Shown here one piece after another: positions 45,225-54,669 of a DNA stretch of 64,000 bases. The translations under genes and the position numbers were made by a program. Under the pieces are notes generated by a model that saw only the letters and a list, made by a program, of their open reading frames with translations, ran no database searches and was not told the DNA's origin. The stretch covers positions 29,199 through 93,198 of the forward strand of contig NZ_FMXR01000016.1 of assembly GCF_900104415.1 (NCBI RefSeq), written 5' to 3'. Positions within the stretch are counted from its first letter, which is position 1. Every line of letters starts with the position of its first letter. The stretch is from Eubacterium oxidoreducens (GTDB lineage: Bacteria > Bacillota > Clostridia > Lachnospirales > Lachnospiraceae).

Positions 45225-46091
45225 TTACTTTCTCATCGCAGATGTTGCGAATAAACCGTTTGGTCTAAGTGCCTGGATTACCAATAATACGATATAAGCA
45301 ATCAGCATCTGAACACCGGAACCGAACACAAAACCACCGAGTAACTGTGCTACACCAAGCACGATACCACCGATTAGAGTACCAAACAAACTTCCCATAC
45401 CACCGATAACGACTACTCCGAATGCAATAATCAGATACTGTGTACCGGACGATGGATAGAATGTAAAAGTAGATCCAACCAATGTACCTGCAACAGCTGT
45501 AATTCCCATACAGATTACCATTGCTGCCGCAAATGCTGTCTTTGTATTTACACCCATGAGCTCTGCTGCCATTGGATCATCAGAGGTTGCACGGATAGAA
45601 CGACCAAAGTTCGTCTTTTGCATTACTAATGTCAAACCAACAATAATTACCACTGCGATTATAAACGATGTCAGATAACTTGCTGAAATCGAAACATTTT
45701 CTGTTGAAACAACATTCTTTACGGACAGTGAGTTATTAATTGCCTGGTTATCCGCACTAAAGATCTTCAGCATTAAGTTAGATAAAAAGATCGATAGTCC
45801 GAATGTTACCAATAAGGCCGGAGCCTCACCTTTATCCATTACCTTGTTGACCAGGAACTGCTGTATTACAAATCCCAAAATACACATCACGATAACGGAA
45901 ATAATTGTTGAAATAATCAGGTTACAACCAAGTGCTCTGGTAATTACCAATGTGATATATGTTCCCAAAATCATCAAATCACCATGCGCTAAATTGGTCA
46001 ACTTCATGATACCAAATACCAAAGACATACCGATACCGATCATGGAGTATAGTCCTCCAAGGAGGATACCTGTAATAATACATTGAGCCAT
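45225..46091 (-). CDS. livH: Branched-chain amino acid ABC transporter permease LivH
   Basis: 288 residues, eight or more membrane helices, shorter than LivM as usual. GGLYSMIGIGMSLVFGIMKLTNLAHGDLMILG is the family N-terminus and RSIRATSDDPMAAELMGVNTK the ATPase-coupling loop. Pairs with LivM as a heterodimer in the membrane. Confidence 0.95.
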   Translation of the reverse strand: MAQCIITGILLGGLYSMIGIGMSLVFGIMKLTNLAHGDLMILGTYITLVITRALGCNLIISTIISVIVMCILGFVIQQFLVNKVMDKGEAPALLVTFGLSIFLSNLMLKIFSADNQAINNSLSVKNVVSTENVSISASYLTSFIIAVVIIVGLTLVMQKTNFGRSIRATSDDPMAAELMGVNTKTAFAAAMVICMGITAVAGTLVGSTFTFYPSSGTQYLIIAFGVVVIGGMGSLFGTLIGGIVLGVAQLLGGFVFGSGVQMLIAYIVLLVIQALRPNGLFATSAMRK

Positions 46092-46113
46092 TTAATATGT
46101 CCCCCTTTCTGTG

Positions 46114-46830
46114 CTATGCGAATGAATTGATACCAAAGTATGCATCATTTACTTCATCTTCATTTAATTCGCTTGACTTACCTTCCATAACGATCTTACC
46201 TTCTAGTACGACATATGCGTAATCAGAGGCCTGCAAAGAACGTGTTACGTTTTGTTCTACAATCAACATCGTAAGACCTGTTGCCGCGATTTCTTTTAAC
46301 TTATCATAAATATCATTGATAACGACCGGCGCTAGTCCAAGTGATATCTCATCACAAAGAAGAATCTTTGGCTGTGTCATGATGCCCCTTCCGATTGCAA
46401 GCATCTGTCGCTGTCCACCGGACAGATAAGTTGATTGCTGTTTTGCCTTTTCTTTCAGAATCGGGAAGAGTTTATAAACGCCTTCCAATCTTTCCATTCG
46501 TTCCGGACCCTTTGCCATATACGCTCCCATCAGGAGATTATCTTGTACCGTCATGGACTCAAAACAATGACTTCCTTCCGGTGCCATTGACAGACCTGCT
46601 TTCGCAATCTGATGCGGCTTTTTCCCGGAAATGTTTTGTCCATCAAAGATAATTTCTCCCTTTGAAGGCTTATTAAGTCCGCAAATAGTATTCATAATTG
46701 TTGATTTTCCGGCACCATTTGCACCAATTAAGGAAACAATGGTTCCAGGCTCTACATTTAATGATACGTCCCTTAGAGCAAGGAAATCGCCGTAATGAAC
46801 GTCAATATCTTTTACTTCTAACAAACTCAT
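46114..46830 (-). CDS. livF: Branched-chain amino acid ABC transporter ATPase LivF
   Basis: 238 residues. Walker A GANGAGKS, signature LSGGQRQM, Walker B ILLCDEIS and the LIVEQN switch loop typical of LivF. Its start overlaps the stop of livG by four bases (ATGA). Works as one half of the LivFG ATPase pair. Confidence 0.96.
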   Translation of the reverse strand: MSLLEVKDIDVHYGDFLALRDVSLNVEPGTIVSLIGANGAGKSTIMNTICGLNKPSKGEIIFDGQNISGKKPHQIAKAGLSMAPEGSHCFESMTVQDNLLMGAYMAKGPERMERLEGVYKLFPILKEKAKQQSTYLSGGQRQMLAIGRGIMTQPKILLCDEISLGLAPVVINDIYDKLKEIAATGLTMLIVEQNVTRSLQASDYAYVVLEGKIVMEGKSSELNEDEVNDAYFGINSFA

Positions 46831-47555
46831 TCGTCGTCTCCTCCTCCCATATATACCTTCTTTACTTCACTTGAATTCATGACATCTAATGGTGCACCTG
46901 TAATAACATCTACTCCATCAGCCAAAAGCATTACCCTATCTGTTCCTTCTAACATGGTTCTTATGATGTGCTCAATCCAGATGACACTTACACCCTGGCT
47001 CTTAATTTCTTTTACCAGGTTAATGATTAATCCTACTTCTGATTCCGTAAGACCTCCTCCCACTTCATCTAGCAGTAAGATCTTCGGCTCCGTAGCCAAT
47101 GCTCGACCGATCTCTAAACGCTTTCTGTCAAGAAGTCCAAGCTTACCGGCAAACAAATCCAACTTATCATCCAGTTTAATTACATCCGCTACTTCTAAAG
47201 CTTTTTGTTTTGCCTCAGCTTCACTCATTCCCGCACCAAATACGCCGCCTACCATAATATTTTCAAATACAGTCATCTGCTCAAATGGTCTTGGAACCTG
47301 GAACGTTCTTCCGATTCCGCCACGGCAACGTTCTGTTACGCCTTCGTGAGAAATTTCTTTCCCTTGGAAACTAATGGTTCCCTTGGTTGGCTTCAGAATA
47401 CCGGTCAGAATGTTAAGCATAACTGTTTTTCCGGCACCATTTGGTCCAATAACGCCAAGGACTTCATTTTCATTTAGTTCAAAGTTGATGCTTTTTAACA
47501 CATGGTTGCTTCCAAAAGAAATGCCAAGGTCTTTTACAGTCAATACCGCACTCAA
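46827..47555 (-). CDS. livG: Branched-chain amino acid ABC transporter ATPase LivG
   Basis: 242 residues. Walker A GPNGAGKT, Q-loop RTFQVPRPFEQMTVFENIMVGG, signature region LGLLDRKRLEIGRALA with the LivG-type degenerate signature, Walker B ILLLDEVGGGL and WIEHI switch. First gene after the substrate-binding lipoprotein gene; a partial terminator hairpin lies between them (47594-47640), which would lower its transcript level relative to livK. Confidence 0.95.
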   Translation of the reverse strand: MSAVLTVKDLGISFGSNHVLKSINFELNENEVLGVIGPNGAGKTVMLNILTGILKPTKGTISFQGKEISHEGVTERCRGGIGRTFQVPRPFEQMTVFENIMVGGVFGAGMSEAEAKQKALEVADVIKLDDKLDLFAGKLGLLDRKRLEIGRALATEPKILLLDEVGGGLTESEVGLIINLVKEIKSQGVSVIWIEHIIRTMLEGTDRVMLLADGVDVITGAPLDVMNSSEVKKVYMGGGDDE

Positions 47556-47593
47556 TTCACATACCTCCTTGCATTTTATATTCCCTAGTTTTT

Positions 47594-47640
47594 AAAATCT
47601 CAGGGACGTTTCACAATCCTATGAAAGACCCTGAGATTTT
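47594..47640 (-). terminator. Partial terminator between livK and livG
   Basis: AAATCTCAGGG/CCTGAGATTT plus an inner TTTCA/TGAAA stem, with T-run on the minus strand. Typical position for differential expression of the binding protein over the transporter genes. Confidence 0.75.
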
Positions 47641-47669
47641 ATTATTGAGTCATTTTCTTTTTCTTACTG

Positions 47670-48950
47670 TTATTTAGTAACTTTAAGTTCAGCTGTTGTT
47701 GGGCAATCCGGAACCTGCGTATTTGCAATGATTTCCTGTGTCCAAGAACCGTCATCGTTGTAAATCCACTGTCCGGTTACAAGTGGCTGTACAGAGTAAT
47801 GCTGCTCATTAAAGTCTACCTTACCGATTACCGTATCGACGCTAAGTTCGTCACAAGCTGCTGTTAACTTATCAAGATTCAAAGAACCTGCATTCTTAAG
47901 TACGTTATAAAGAATTTCTACATTTGCATAGTCATATCCACATGTAGCCGGTGCATATTCATCACCTGTAAGTTCCATCCATTTTGCTCCAAGCTCTTCA
48001 CAAGTTTCGCCTGTGATAGAAGATACATATGGATGAGAAGTTGTCCACCAAACTTCTGAGCAAAGTCCGTCTGCAAGTCCATCAGCACCTGCTGCGTCAA
48101 CGTCTTCTTTAAACAGTGTAGCCTTAGCTACTGTTGTAACCTTAGGCATGTAACCTGAAGATTTCAGCTGTGAATAGAATGTACCAAAGTCAGATGTAAG
48201 CATTACACCTACTACTGCGTCACAGCCTTCTGCCTTTAATGAGTTGATGATTGATGTATAGTCTGTATCACCTGAGTTATAAGCTCCCGGGTCTACAGCT
48301 TCGTATCCATTTGCTTCACAGAATTCACTGATTGCATTGATCATGGTCTGACCTTCTGTATCTGTTGCATGCATTACACCAACTTTTCCGCCGCTGATTC
48401 CTGCTGCATCCCAAGCATCCTTGAATGAATTCAGCTCGTTTTCTGTATTGAATCCTGCATGATAGCTGTACTGGTAATCTGATGTTGCCCAAGCTTCATC
48501 CGGTGTATCTACGGAAAGACAAAGTACTCCGGCACGTTCGCAAGCTGCTGCAACCGGAACGGTTGTATCTGCTGTCTTTGCAGTCAGCATAATATCAACA
48601 TTCTTACTCTTGATTAAGTTGTTCGCTGCTTCCGATGCTTTTGTAGGATCTGATTCCGAATCCGCATAAACAAGCTGAATCTTCTTCGTGGTTCCATCTA
48701 CTTCGATTCCACCTGCTTCGTTAATTTCATCAACTGCATATCCATACATTTCTTCGGTACCTGCACCAAATGCTGCAAGTGCACCGGTCTGTGGATATAC
48801 AACACCTACGGTAATGGTGTCTCCTGATGAAGAACTCGAGCCACCTTCATTTGTGCTAGAACTGCTTGAGCTGCTCCCGCAAGCTGCAAGAGAACCAACC
48901 ATCAATGCGGCTACACCTAATGCTGCAATTCTTGTTAATCTCTTTTTCAT
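47670..48950 (-). CDS. livK: Branched-chain amino acid-type substrate-binding lipoprotein
   Basis: 426 residues. Lipoprotein signal peptide with lipobox LAAC (Cys24), then a Ser-rich linker and a type 1 periplasmic-binding domain from about residue 48. GVVYPQTGALAAFGAGTEEMYGYAVDEINEAGGI is typical of the Liv/amide-binding family. First gene of the operon, upstream of livGFHM. It could also bind other amides or small carboxylates. Confidence 0.94.
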   Translation of the reverse strand: MKKRLTRIAALGVAALMVGSLAACGSSSSSSSTNEGGSSSSSGDTITVGVVYPQTGALAAFGAGTEEMYGYAVDEINEAGGIEVDGTTKKIQLVYADSESDPTKASEAANNLIKSKNVDIMLTAKTADTTVPVAAACERAGVLCLSVDTPDEAWATSDYQYSYHAGFNTENELNSFKDAWDAAGISGGKVGVMHATDTEGQTMINAISEFCEANGYEAVDPGAYNSGDTDYTSIINSLKAEGCDAVVGVMLTSDFGTFYSQLKSSGYMPKVTTVAKATLFKEDVDAAGADGLADGLCSEVWWTTSHPYVSSITGETCEELGAKWMELTGDEYAPATCGYDYANVEILYNVLKNAGSLNLDKLTAACDELSVDTVIGKVDFNEQHYSVQPLVTGQWIYNDDGSWTQEIIANTQVPDCPTTAELKVTK

Positions 48951-49172
48951 GTTTCTCCTCCTTTTTCTCTTTGGATATTCTCTTGTCGCCGTAATGGCAC
49001 CCCCAATAGAATATTTCCTTTATGGTAGTTTTATTTTATAAATAATTTATAAACTTTAAAATTGGAAAATCTTATTATTTTATTTGTTATATTACGAATT
49101 TGATGCTATATGCATAGTTTTCCAGGCATTTGCCTTTGTTTATTGTGCGTTTTTGTCGAACAATAAAATAAA

Positions 49173-49218
49173 ACACCTTTTTGCTACCATCATTTTGCCA
49201 ATGGTTACAAAAAGGTGT
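49173..49218 (-). terminator. Intrinsic terminator of the orphan solute-binding lipoprotein gene
   Basis: ACACCTTTTTG/CAAAAAGGTGT stem with inner TACCAT/ATGGTA, T-run on the minus strand, five bases beyond the stop. The rest of the 48951-49172 gap is AT-rich upstream DNA of livK. Confidence 0.85.
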
Positions 49219-49222
49219 CTAC

Positions 49223-50482
49223 TCAGTGAAAGCATTCTTTTGCTGTTTTCATGAATTCTTCAATTGTTATATCCTTCGCCAGATATTTTCTATTATTAAC
49301 TTTCCAAAGATTTTCCACGTCATGATCAAGCTGTATGCTTGAATATTTTGCAATATTTTGCTCATCTGCGATTAATTCTTCTAACTTAAGAATCTGCTTT
49401 GGTGTCTGTGCTTCTTGTTCATATTCTTTCGTAAGCATATTGATATAGCCTTGCTGCGTTACATTTAACTCATTCATCTTTTCAGCATATGACGCACAGA
49501 TTTGCGCTGCAAGCGATGAGTTGTCCGAATTTGCATTTACACATAAACCAGGAGATTGATTTGGATTTTCACAGATGAGTCTTTCACTGTCTAAAAAGCT
49601 TTCCATCTCAAATCCATCTTTTCCCATGTTCTGAATCAGATGATAGATGATATCGCTACTTTCCACCATCATGACGGCTTCGCCTCCGATAAAATCGGTC
49701 ACGGCCTCAGAATGGCCCTTGTCCAATGTGTTTTCATTAAAAGCTCCCGCTTCATTTAATTGTGCCAGCTTCATCGCAGCTTCTTTGAGCGTATCATAAT
49801 CTGTAGTTTCCCCTGTTATATACTGCTGCCATGCATCCTCATCCAAATAATCAACCATCATATCAAGCAGGCGATTAAAGGATTCGCCTTCTTTATCTCC
49901 ACATTCCATAAGCACATAATCTGTATCATTTAACTTATTATATCGTTTTATCTGCCTATTCATGGCCATAAGTTCTTCGAAGCTTTTCGGAATACTTAAT
50001 CCCATCTCTTCTAACAATGATGAATTATAATAGATCACATGATATTGTCTTGGCATACAGGGTATGACATATATATTATTCGAATACTCTGTAAGACTTC
50101 CCTCTTTATAAGATAAATCGGATATGTAACTTTGAACCGGAAGACATACTTTCGCATCAATAAATTCCTGCACATATTGTCCATCCCCCAGATAAAAGAT
50201 ATCCGGCAATTCTCCGGTTGCTAGTGCTGTTAATAGTTTTGTATTCATCTCTGAGAGGGAATAGTTCTTTACTTCAAGATTACAATTATACTTTTTTTCC
50301 AAATCGTCCCAGCCAAATATGTAATAGTATCCCGGAATATTACCATCATAAAATGTCCACACTTCCAGCGTAGCTTTTTCCGTCTGCTGAGATGTCTCTA
50401 CCATTACCGGTGACGAGCATGCTGTTACTATGAGTAATAACAGTATCACCAGGCTTATAGCGGCTAACCGTCTTTTCTTCAT
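49223..50482 (-). CDS. Orphan extracellular solute-binding lipoprotein
   Basis: 419 residues, family 1 ABC solute-binding protein (sugar-type) with lipoprotein signal (VTACSS, Cys22). EVWTFYDGNIPGYYYIFGWDDLEKKYN and the lower-lobe segment GELPDIFYLGDGQYVQEF fit. No permease or ATPase gene is nearby; instead it is divergent from a YesM-type sensor kinase. It may serve as sensor input for that kinase rather than for transport. Confidence 0.88.
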   Translation of the reverse strand: MKKRRLAAISLVILLLLIVTACSSPVMVETSQQTEKATLEVWTFYDGNIPGYYYIFGWDDLEKKYNCNLEVKNYSLSEMNTKLLTALATGELPDIFYLGDGQYVQEFIDAKVCLPVQSYISDLSYKEGSLTEYSNNIYVIPCMPRQYHVIYYNSSLLEEMGLSIPKSFEELMAMNRQIKRYNKLNDTDYVLMECGDKEGESFNRLLDMMVDYLDEDAWQQYITGETTDYDTLKEAAMKLAQLNEAGAFNENTLDKGHSEAVTDFIGGEAVMMVESSDIIYHLIQNMGKDGFEMESFLDSERLICENPNQSPGLCVNANSDNSSLAAQICASYAEKMNELNVTQQGYINMLTKEYEQEAQTPKQILKLEELIADEQNIAKYSSIQLDHDVENLWKVNNRKYLAKDITIEEFMKTAKECFH

Positions 50483-50605
50483 ATCTCGTTCCTCTTCTTA
50501 TTCTTCTTAAGTCGGATTGTATCATATCCCTTTTGCGATTACCATGTGTGGTTTACAAACAATTTTATGAACTGTAAAATAGAACGTGTATATGAGGGAG
50601 ATACT

Positions 50606-52462
50606 ATGAGAAATCGACGGTTATTTTATCAAATTTTCAACGGATTACCTGCTAAGGTCAGCTTCAAAAGAAGGCTGTTTATTTCGTTTGTCCTGATTTG
50701 TATTCCGGGTCTTATCGCACTAACTATTTTCTCCTATCTTCTAACCCGAACCAATACACAACGTGTCCTGTTACAATCTCAAAATTATCAAGTTGAACAG
50801 ATTAACACTTCGCTTTCTTCCGTATATCAAAATACAGAATATTTATCGAGAGATCTTGTCATCAGTTCTGTTGTGCAGGATTATTTAAAAACGATTGCTT
50901 CCGGCGATTCTTCTCTTCCAAATGACACGGAACTATCCTATACCATTGATTCTTCTATCAGTAATCATGAGTATGTAGAACATATCATCATCACGACTAT
51001 GAATGCGTCTTGCTATAGCTCAGCATCTGCTTACACCGATATTACTTCATTTGATAATATTAAAAAAAAATGGTGGTATAACGACATGACCGCTATCTCT
51101 AATTCTTATCAGTGGTTTACGTATGCTACATTGGATGCCACAACCTGGCGCAAACAACAACGCAAGGAAATCGCCACCCAGATTAATACCATGATGCTTG
51201 CAAGACCGATTTATGACACTTCCGATCCCTCTAAACAACTTGGGTATTTGATGATTTATCTAAAAAAGGAGTATCTGCAAAACATCTGGAACAGCGTTGA
51301 TTGGGGACATAGCACGAATATTTACGTTTTTGATGAAAATCAAAACCCAATTGATTCTAATCTTCCACTGACGGACTATTCCATGCTTATCGACAAGTAT
51401 CATTTGCAAAATGATTCTAGACTTATTACTTACAATAACCATAACTATATCTATTCTTCTCTCCCTACGGGATTTGATAACTGGTATACGGTTATGATTA
51501 CGCCCTATGCCGAACTAGACCATTCTTTGACTAATGTTTTCATCACCGTACTTATTATGATTGCGGCTTTAATTGTATTAATTGCTTTTTTATCTAGCAA
51601 AAGTGCTTCTAATATGTCTCGGCCGATTATCGTTTTGTCTGATATTATTAATGCTTATCATGGTCCTAACAGTACTCGTGATGAGAAACTTATTGCGACT
51701 TATCTTGAACGTAGTGATGAAATAGGGGAAATTTATCGTTCCTATATGCAGCTTGAAGATCGAATGCAAAGTCTGATTGAAGAGGTTTATGTCAAGACAC
51801 TTGAAAAAAAGGACGCGCAGCTTGCCCTTTTGCAAAGCCAGATCAATCCTCATTTTCTGTATAATACGCTCGACTCTATCAATTGGCTTGCGCTAATGAA
51901 TCATCAAGATGAAATCTCCCAAATGATTACGGCTTTGTCTAACACATTTCGCTTAAGCCTTATGAAGGACTCCGAGTATTATGTACGTCTTGATCAGGAA
52001 ATAGAGTACATCAAAAGCTATTTGGTATTACAAAAATTTCGTTATGATGACAGACTTCATTATTCCTTTGAATTACCTAACCATCCGCAAGATTATGAAA
52101 TTCTTCGTTTTGTTCTGCAACCAATTGTCGAAAACAGTCTTAAACATGGCATCGATCGCCTCCCAAACGGTGGTCATCTGTTAATTCGAATTCGCATTGA
52201 AGATGATATGATAGTTGAAGTCATCAATGATGGCGATCAAATCAATCTTTCTAAGATGGATAAGCTTTTAGTCTATCAACCAGAACGTTCAGAGCTCATT
52301 GCATTTATGGACGAAGGTTATGGCGTTCAAAATATTTACCGGCGTATTAAAATCGTATGCGGAAATAAATATGGCCTGCGTTATTCTATTGCGAATAAGC
52401 AGACCATCTGTACGATTCATCTTCCGGTTAAGAAGCCTGACTGCGAAAAGCCGACAACGTAA
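50606..52462 (+). CDS. YesM-type sensor histidine kinase
   Basis: 618 residues from ATG at 50606 (GAGGGAG upstream; the frame is open 20 codons further but without such a site). Membrane helices at about residues 25-45 and 315-335 flank a roughly 270-residue extracellular sensor domain, followed by HAMP-like linker, the His_kinase box LLQSQINPHFLYNTLDSINWLA (phospho-His about residue 416) and an ATPase region with LRFVLQPIVENSLKHGI. It probably phosphorylates the adjacent YesN-type regulator. Confidence 0.93.
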   Translation: MRNRRLFYQIFNGLPAKVSFKRRLFISFVLICIPGLIALTIFSYLLTRTNTQRVLLQSQNYQVEQINTSLSSVYQNTEYLSRDLVISSVVQDYLKTIASGDSSLPNDTELSYTIDSSISNHEYVEHIIITTMNASCYSSASAYTDITSFDNIKKKWWYNDMTAISNSYQWFTYATLDATTWRKQQRKEIATQINTMMLARPIYDTSDPSKQLGYLMIYLKKEYLQNIWNSVDWGHSTNIYVFDENQNPIDSNLPLTDYSMLIDKYHLQNDSRLITYNNHNYIYSSLPTGFDNWYTVMITPYAELDHSLTNVFITVLIMIAALIVLIAFLSSKSASNMSRPIIVLSDIINAYHGPNSTRDEKLIATYLERSDEIGEIYRSYMQLEDRMQSLIEEVYVKTLEKKDAQLALLQSQINPHFLYNTLDSINWLALMNHQDEISQMITALSNTFRLSLMKDSEYYVRLDQEIEYIKSYLVLQKFRYDDRLHYSFELPNHPQDYEILRFVLQPIVENSLKHGIDRLPNGGHLLIRIRIEDDMIVEVINDGDQINLSKMDKLLVYQPERSELIAFMDEGYGVQNIYRRIKIVCGNKYGLRYSIANKQTICTIHLPVKKPDCEKPTT

Positions 52463-54053
52463 CTCCGGTATGTTTTTTAAAAATTTGTGAGAAATATGCG
52501 TAATCATTATATCCCACAGCTTCTGCGACTTCGTACATTTTCAGGCTTCCTTCTTTTAGTAGTTCCTTTGCCCTTTCTATGCGAAGTCCGGTCAGATAAT
52601 TGACAAATGTAATATCCAATTCCTTCTTAAATAAATTGCTAAGATAATTCTTACTGATTCCTATCGCATCTGCTACATTCTGAAGCGATAGGTTTTCTTT
52701 ATAATTTTCTTCCATATAAGCCAGTGCATCAGCAATAATCTTATTAGAGGTCATTGTTTGATTCGAATTCATTGCCTTTGCCAGTTTTACGGATACCTCA
52801 TAGGATAATTTCTTTTGATCTTTTAGCGTTGGATACTCTTTTTGCATTTGTTGCAAATCCAATAATGCAATCTTCACAATCTCTGGCTTTGCATCAATTC
52901 GAATCTGCTGTTGGTAAATTCGAAGAAGAATTAAGAATGTTGTAGTCCCGGTTAGATAATAACTCATATTAGCCGGGTTTTTCTGCACCTGCTCATAAAT
53001 CTTATCGACAGCTTCTGCGATTTGCCGATCCTCAGCACTTACTAAAATTCTTTGGAACAATGCTTCTATCCGATCATATGGTATCAACAATTCATTTGCA
53101 TACGACCCATCCTCTATGTTCTCCGTCGGATCTTCCACATTTGCCTCCTGCAAAAAGATTGCCTTAATACACTCATTTCTTGCTTGAAAGACATGATGCA
53201 ATCCTTTATGTATCCTGCTGATTCCGGCAACAAGATGAATGCCGGCTTCCTTATATTCTGCAATCAAAGACTGGATATCGCGTTCCATCGGTTGATAGAT
53301 CTTTTGAATTACTCTCGTGGTATCCCCGATCAAATCTTCATGCTTCTTATCCGGATAAATCAGCCACGCAATACTTTCATCAAGCATAAACTGTTCAATA
53401 TGACCATAGTTTTGTAATCTCTCATTTGCTTTTGATACAAGCGTTCCCATTTCTGACAGATAATCATTTCGAAATTCCATATGATACGTCTCTAACTTTA
53501 TCATGATAAATGGCGTGTTTTGCGCGTCTATTTCAAGGTCTCCCTTTAACATCTGATAAAGCTGATCATCAAACAGATTATCCTCTGCTATCGAAATAAA
53601 AAATCGATTCTTTAGTTCCGCCTTATTTGTCTGTATCCATTTGTTAACAGAAAATGTATAGTTCATCTCTGCCTGCTTTTTTGTGATCTTGTCATGCATC
53701 TTTTTCAGCATCTGACTAAAAGCATCCTTTTCAATCGGCTTTAACAAATAATCGGCTACACCAAGCTTCAATGCCTCCTGTGCAAAAACGAAATCTCCAT
53801 ATCCTGACAATATTACATATTCCGCATTCGGCAGTATCTTCTTAGCCTCTGTTACAAATTCAATCCCTGTCATCTTCGGCATCTTTATATCGGTAATGAC
53901 AAGATCCGGTTTCTTTTGTGCTAATTCTTCTAAAGCCTTTATTCCATCCTGATATGCTCCGACTACTTCATATCCATGTTCTGCAAGATTAAATACTTTC
54001 TGAATGCCTTGCAGCACTATTGCCTCATCATCCAGCAACATCAACTTAAACAT
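52428..54053 (-). CDS. YesN-type response regulator with AraC DNA-binding domain
   Basis: 541 residues. Receiver domain about 1-125 with LLDDE, phospho-acceptor Asp55 in LVITDIKMP and Lys105 in DYLLKP; an alpha-helical middle; and a C-terminal AraC domain about 440-541 (ENLSLQNVADAIGISKNYLSNLFKKE, then MYEVAEAVGYNDYAYFSQIFKKHTG). Its 3' end overlaps that of the sensor kinase by 35 bases on the opposite strand, an uncommon order for a yesMN pair. Confidence 0.94.
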   Translation of the reverse strand: MFKLMLLDDEAIVLQGIQKVFNLAEHGYEVVGAYQDGIKALEELAQKKPDLVITDIKMPKMTGIEFVTEAKKILPNAEYVILSGYGDFVFAQEALKLGVADYLLKPIEKDAFSQMLKKMHDKITKKQAEMNYTFSVNKWIQTNKAELKNRFFISIAEDNLFDDQLYQMLKGDLEIDAQNTPFIMIKLETYHMEFRNDYLSEMGTLVSKANERLQNYGHIEQFMLDESIAWLIYPDKKHEDLIGDTTRVIQKIYQPMERDIQSLIAEYKEAGIHLVAGISRIHKGLHHVFQARNECIKAIFLQEANVEDPTENIEDGSYANELLIPYDRIEALFQRILVSAEDRQIAEAVDKIYEQVQKNPANMSYYLTGTTTFLILLRIYQQQIRIDAKPEIVKIALLDLQQMQKEYPTLKDQKKLSYEVSVKLAKAMNSNQTMTSNKIIADALAYMEENYKENLSLQNVADAIGISKNYLSNLFKKELDITFVNYLTGLRIERAKELLKEGSLKMYEVAEAVGYNDYAYFSQIFKKHTGVTLSAFRSQAS

Positions 54054-54080
54054 GTATCGTACCCCCTGTTCTAGTTGTTG

Positions 54081-54452
54081 TTATCTTATATAATCTTTCT
54101 TTGCTTTTTGAAGTCTCGTTACAAACCAAATTACAACCGCCAAAAATGCTAATAAAACAATCATCTGTATTTTAGAATTCTTCAAATAATATTCTACGAA
54201 CATTCCCAATAGTCCATATCCCATGCAAGCAAACCCAAACACCATAGTTGGAATCATCATGAATGTACAAAATCCTTTTGTATCTTTAACTCGCGGCAAC
54301 TCTTGTGCACTTAAAAGCCACTGCGGCGGCTGTCCGTCCTGTGCCATTTTTTTGGCAGTGTATACAGAATATGCTCCGTATACAATCAGGATAATTCGAA
54401 CAATACTAAATACATCAAAATTCCCCAAATCTTCTGTTAAAAAAAACTGCAT
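54081..54452 (-). CDS. Small membrane protein of unknown function
   Basis: 123 residues from ATG at 54452, chosen because GGGG lies eight bases before it (an in-frame ATG six bases earlier is too close). Membrane helices at about residues 13-30, 65-90 and 95-115; positively charged C-terminus (RLQKAKKDYIR). It follows the YesN gene in the opposite order (27 bases upstream of it in transcription), and may be cotranscribed with it. No family recognised. Confidence 0.6.
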   Translation of the reverse strand: MQFFLTEDLGNFDVFSIVRIILIVYGAYSVYTAKKMAQDGQPPQWLLSAQELPRVKDTKGFCTFMMIPTMVFGFACMGYGLLGMFVEYYLKNSKIQMIVLLAFLAVVIWFVTRLQKAKKDYIR

Positions 54453-54669
54453 TTTCATTTCCCCTTTTTCTATGCCAAATTTAAGACTCCCTCTTGAATC
54501 TTGCGCGTCGAATTTTCGTCTTATCAACTCTTCGACTGAATTAAAATGATTATAGCATAACCGTATTCTTATCGCTAGATTACTGTTCGTGTCAAGTTAT
54601 TTTCTTGACAGATATTTGTTCGCCTAGTATACTTGATTTTGTTTGAAAAATGGGTTAGAAAGGGATATT

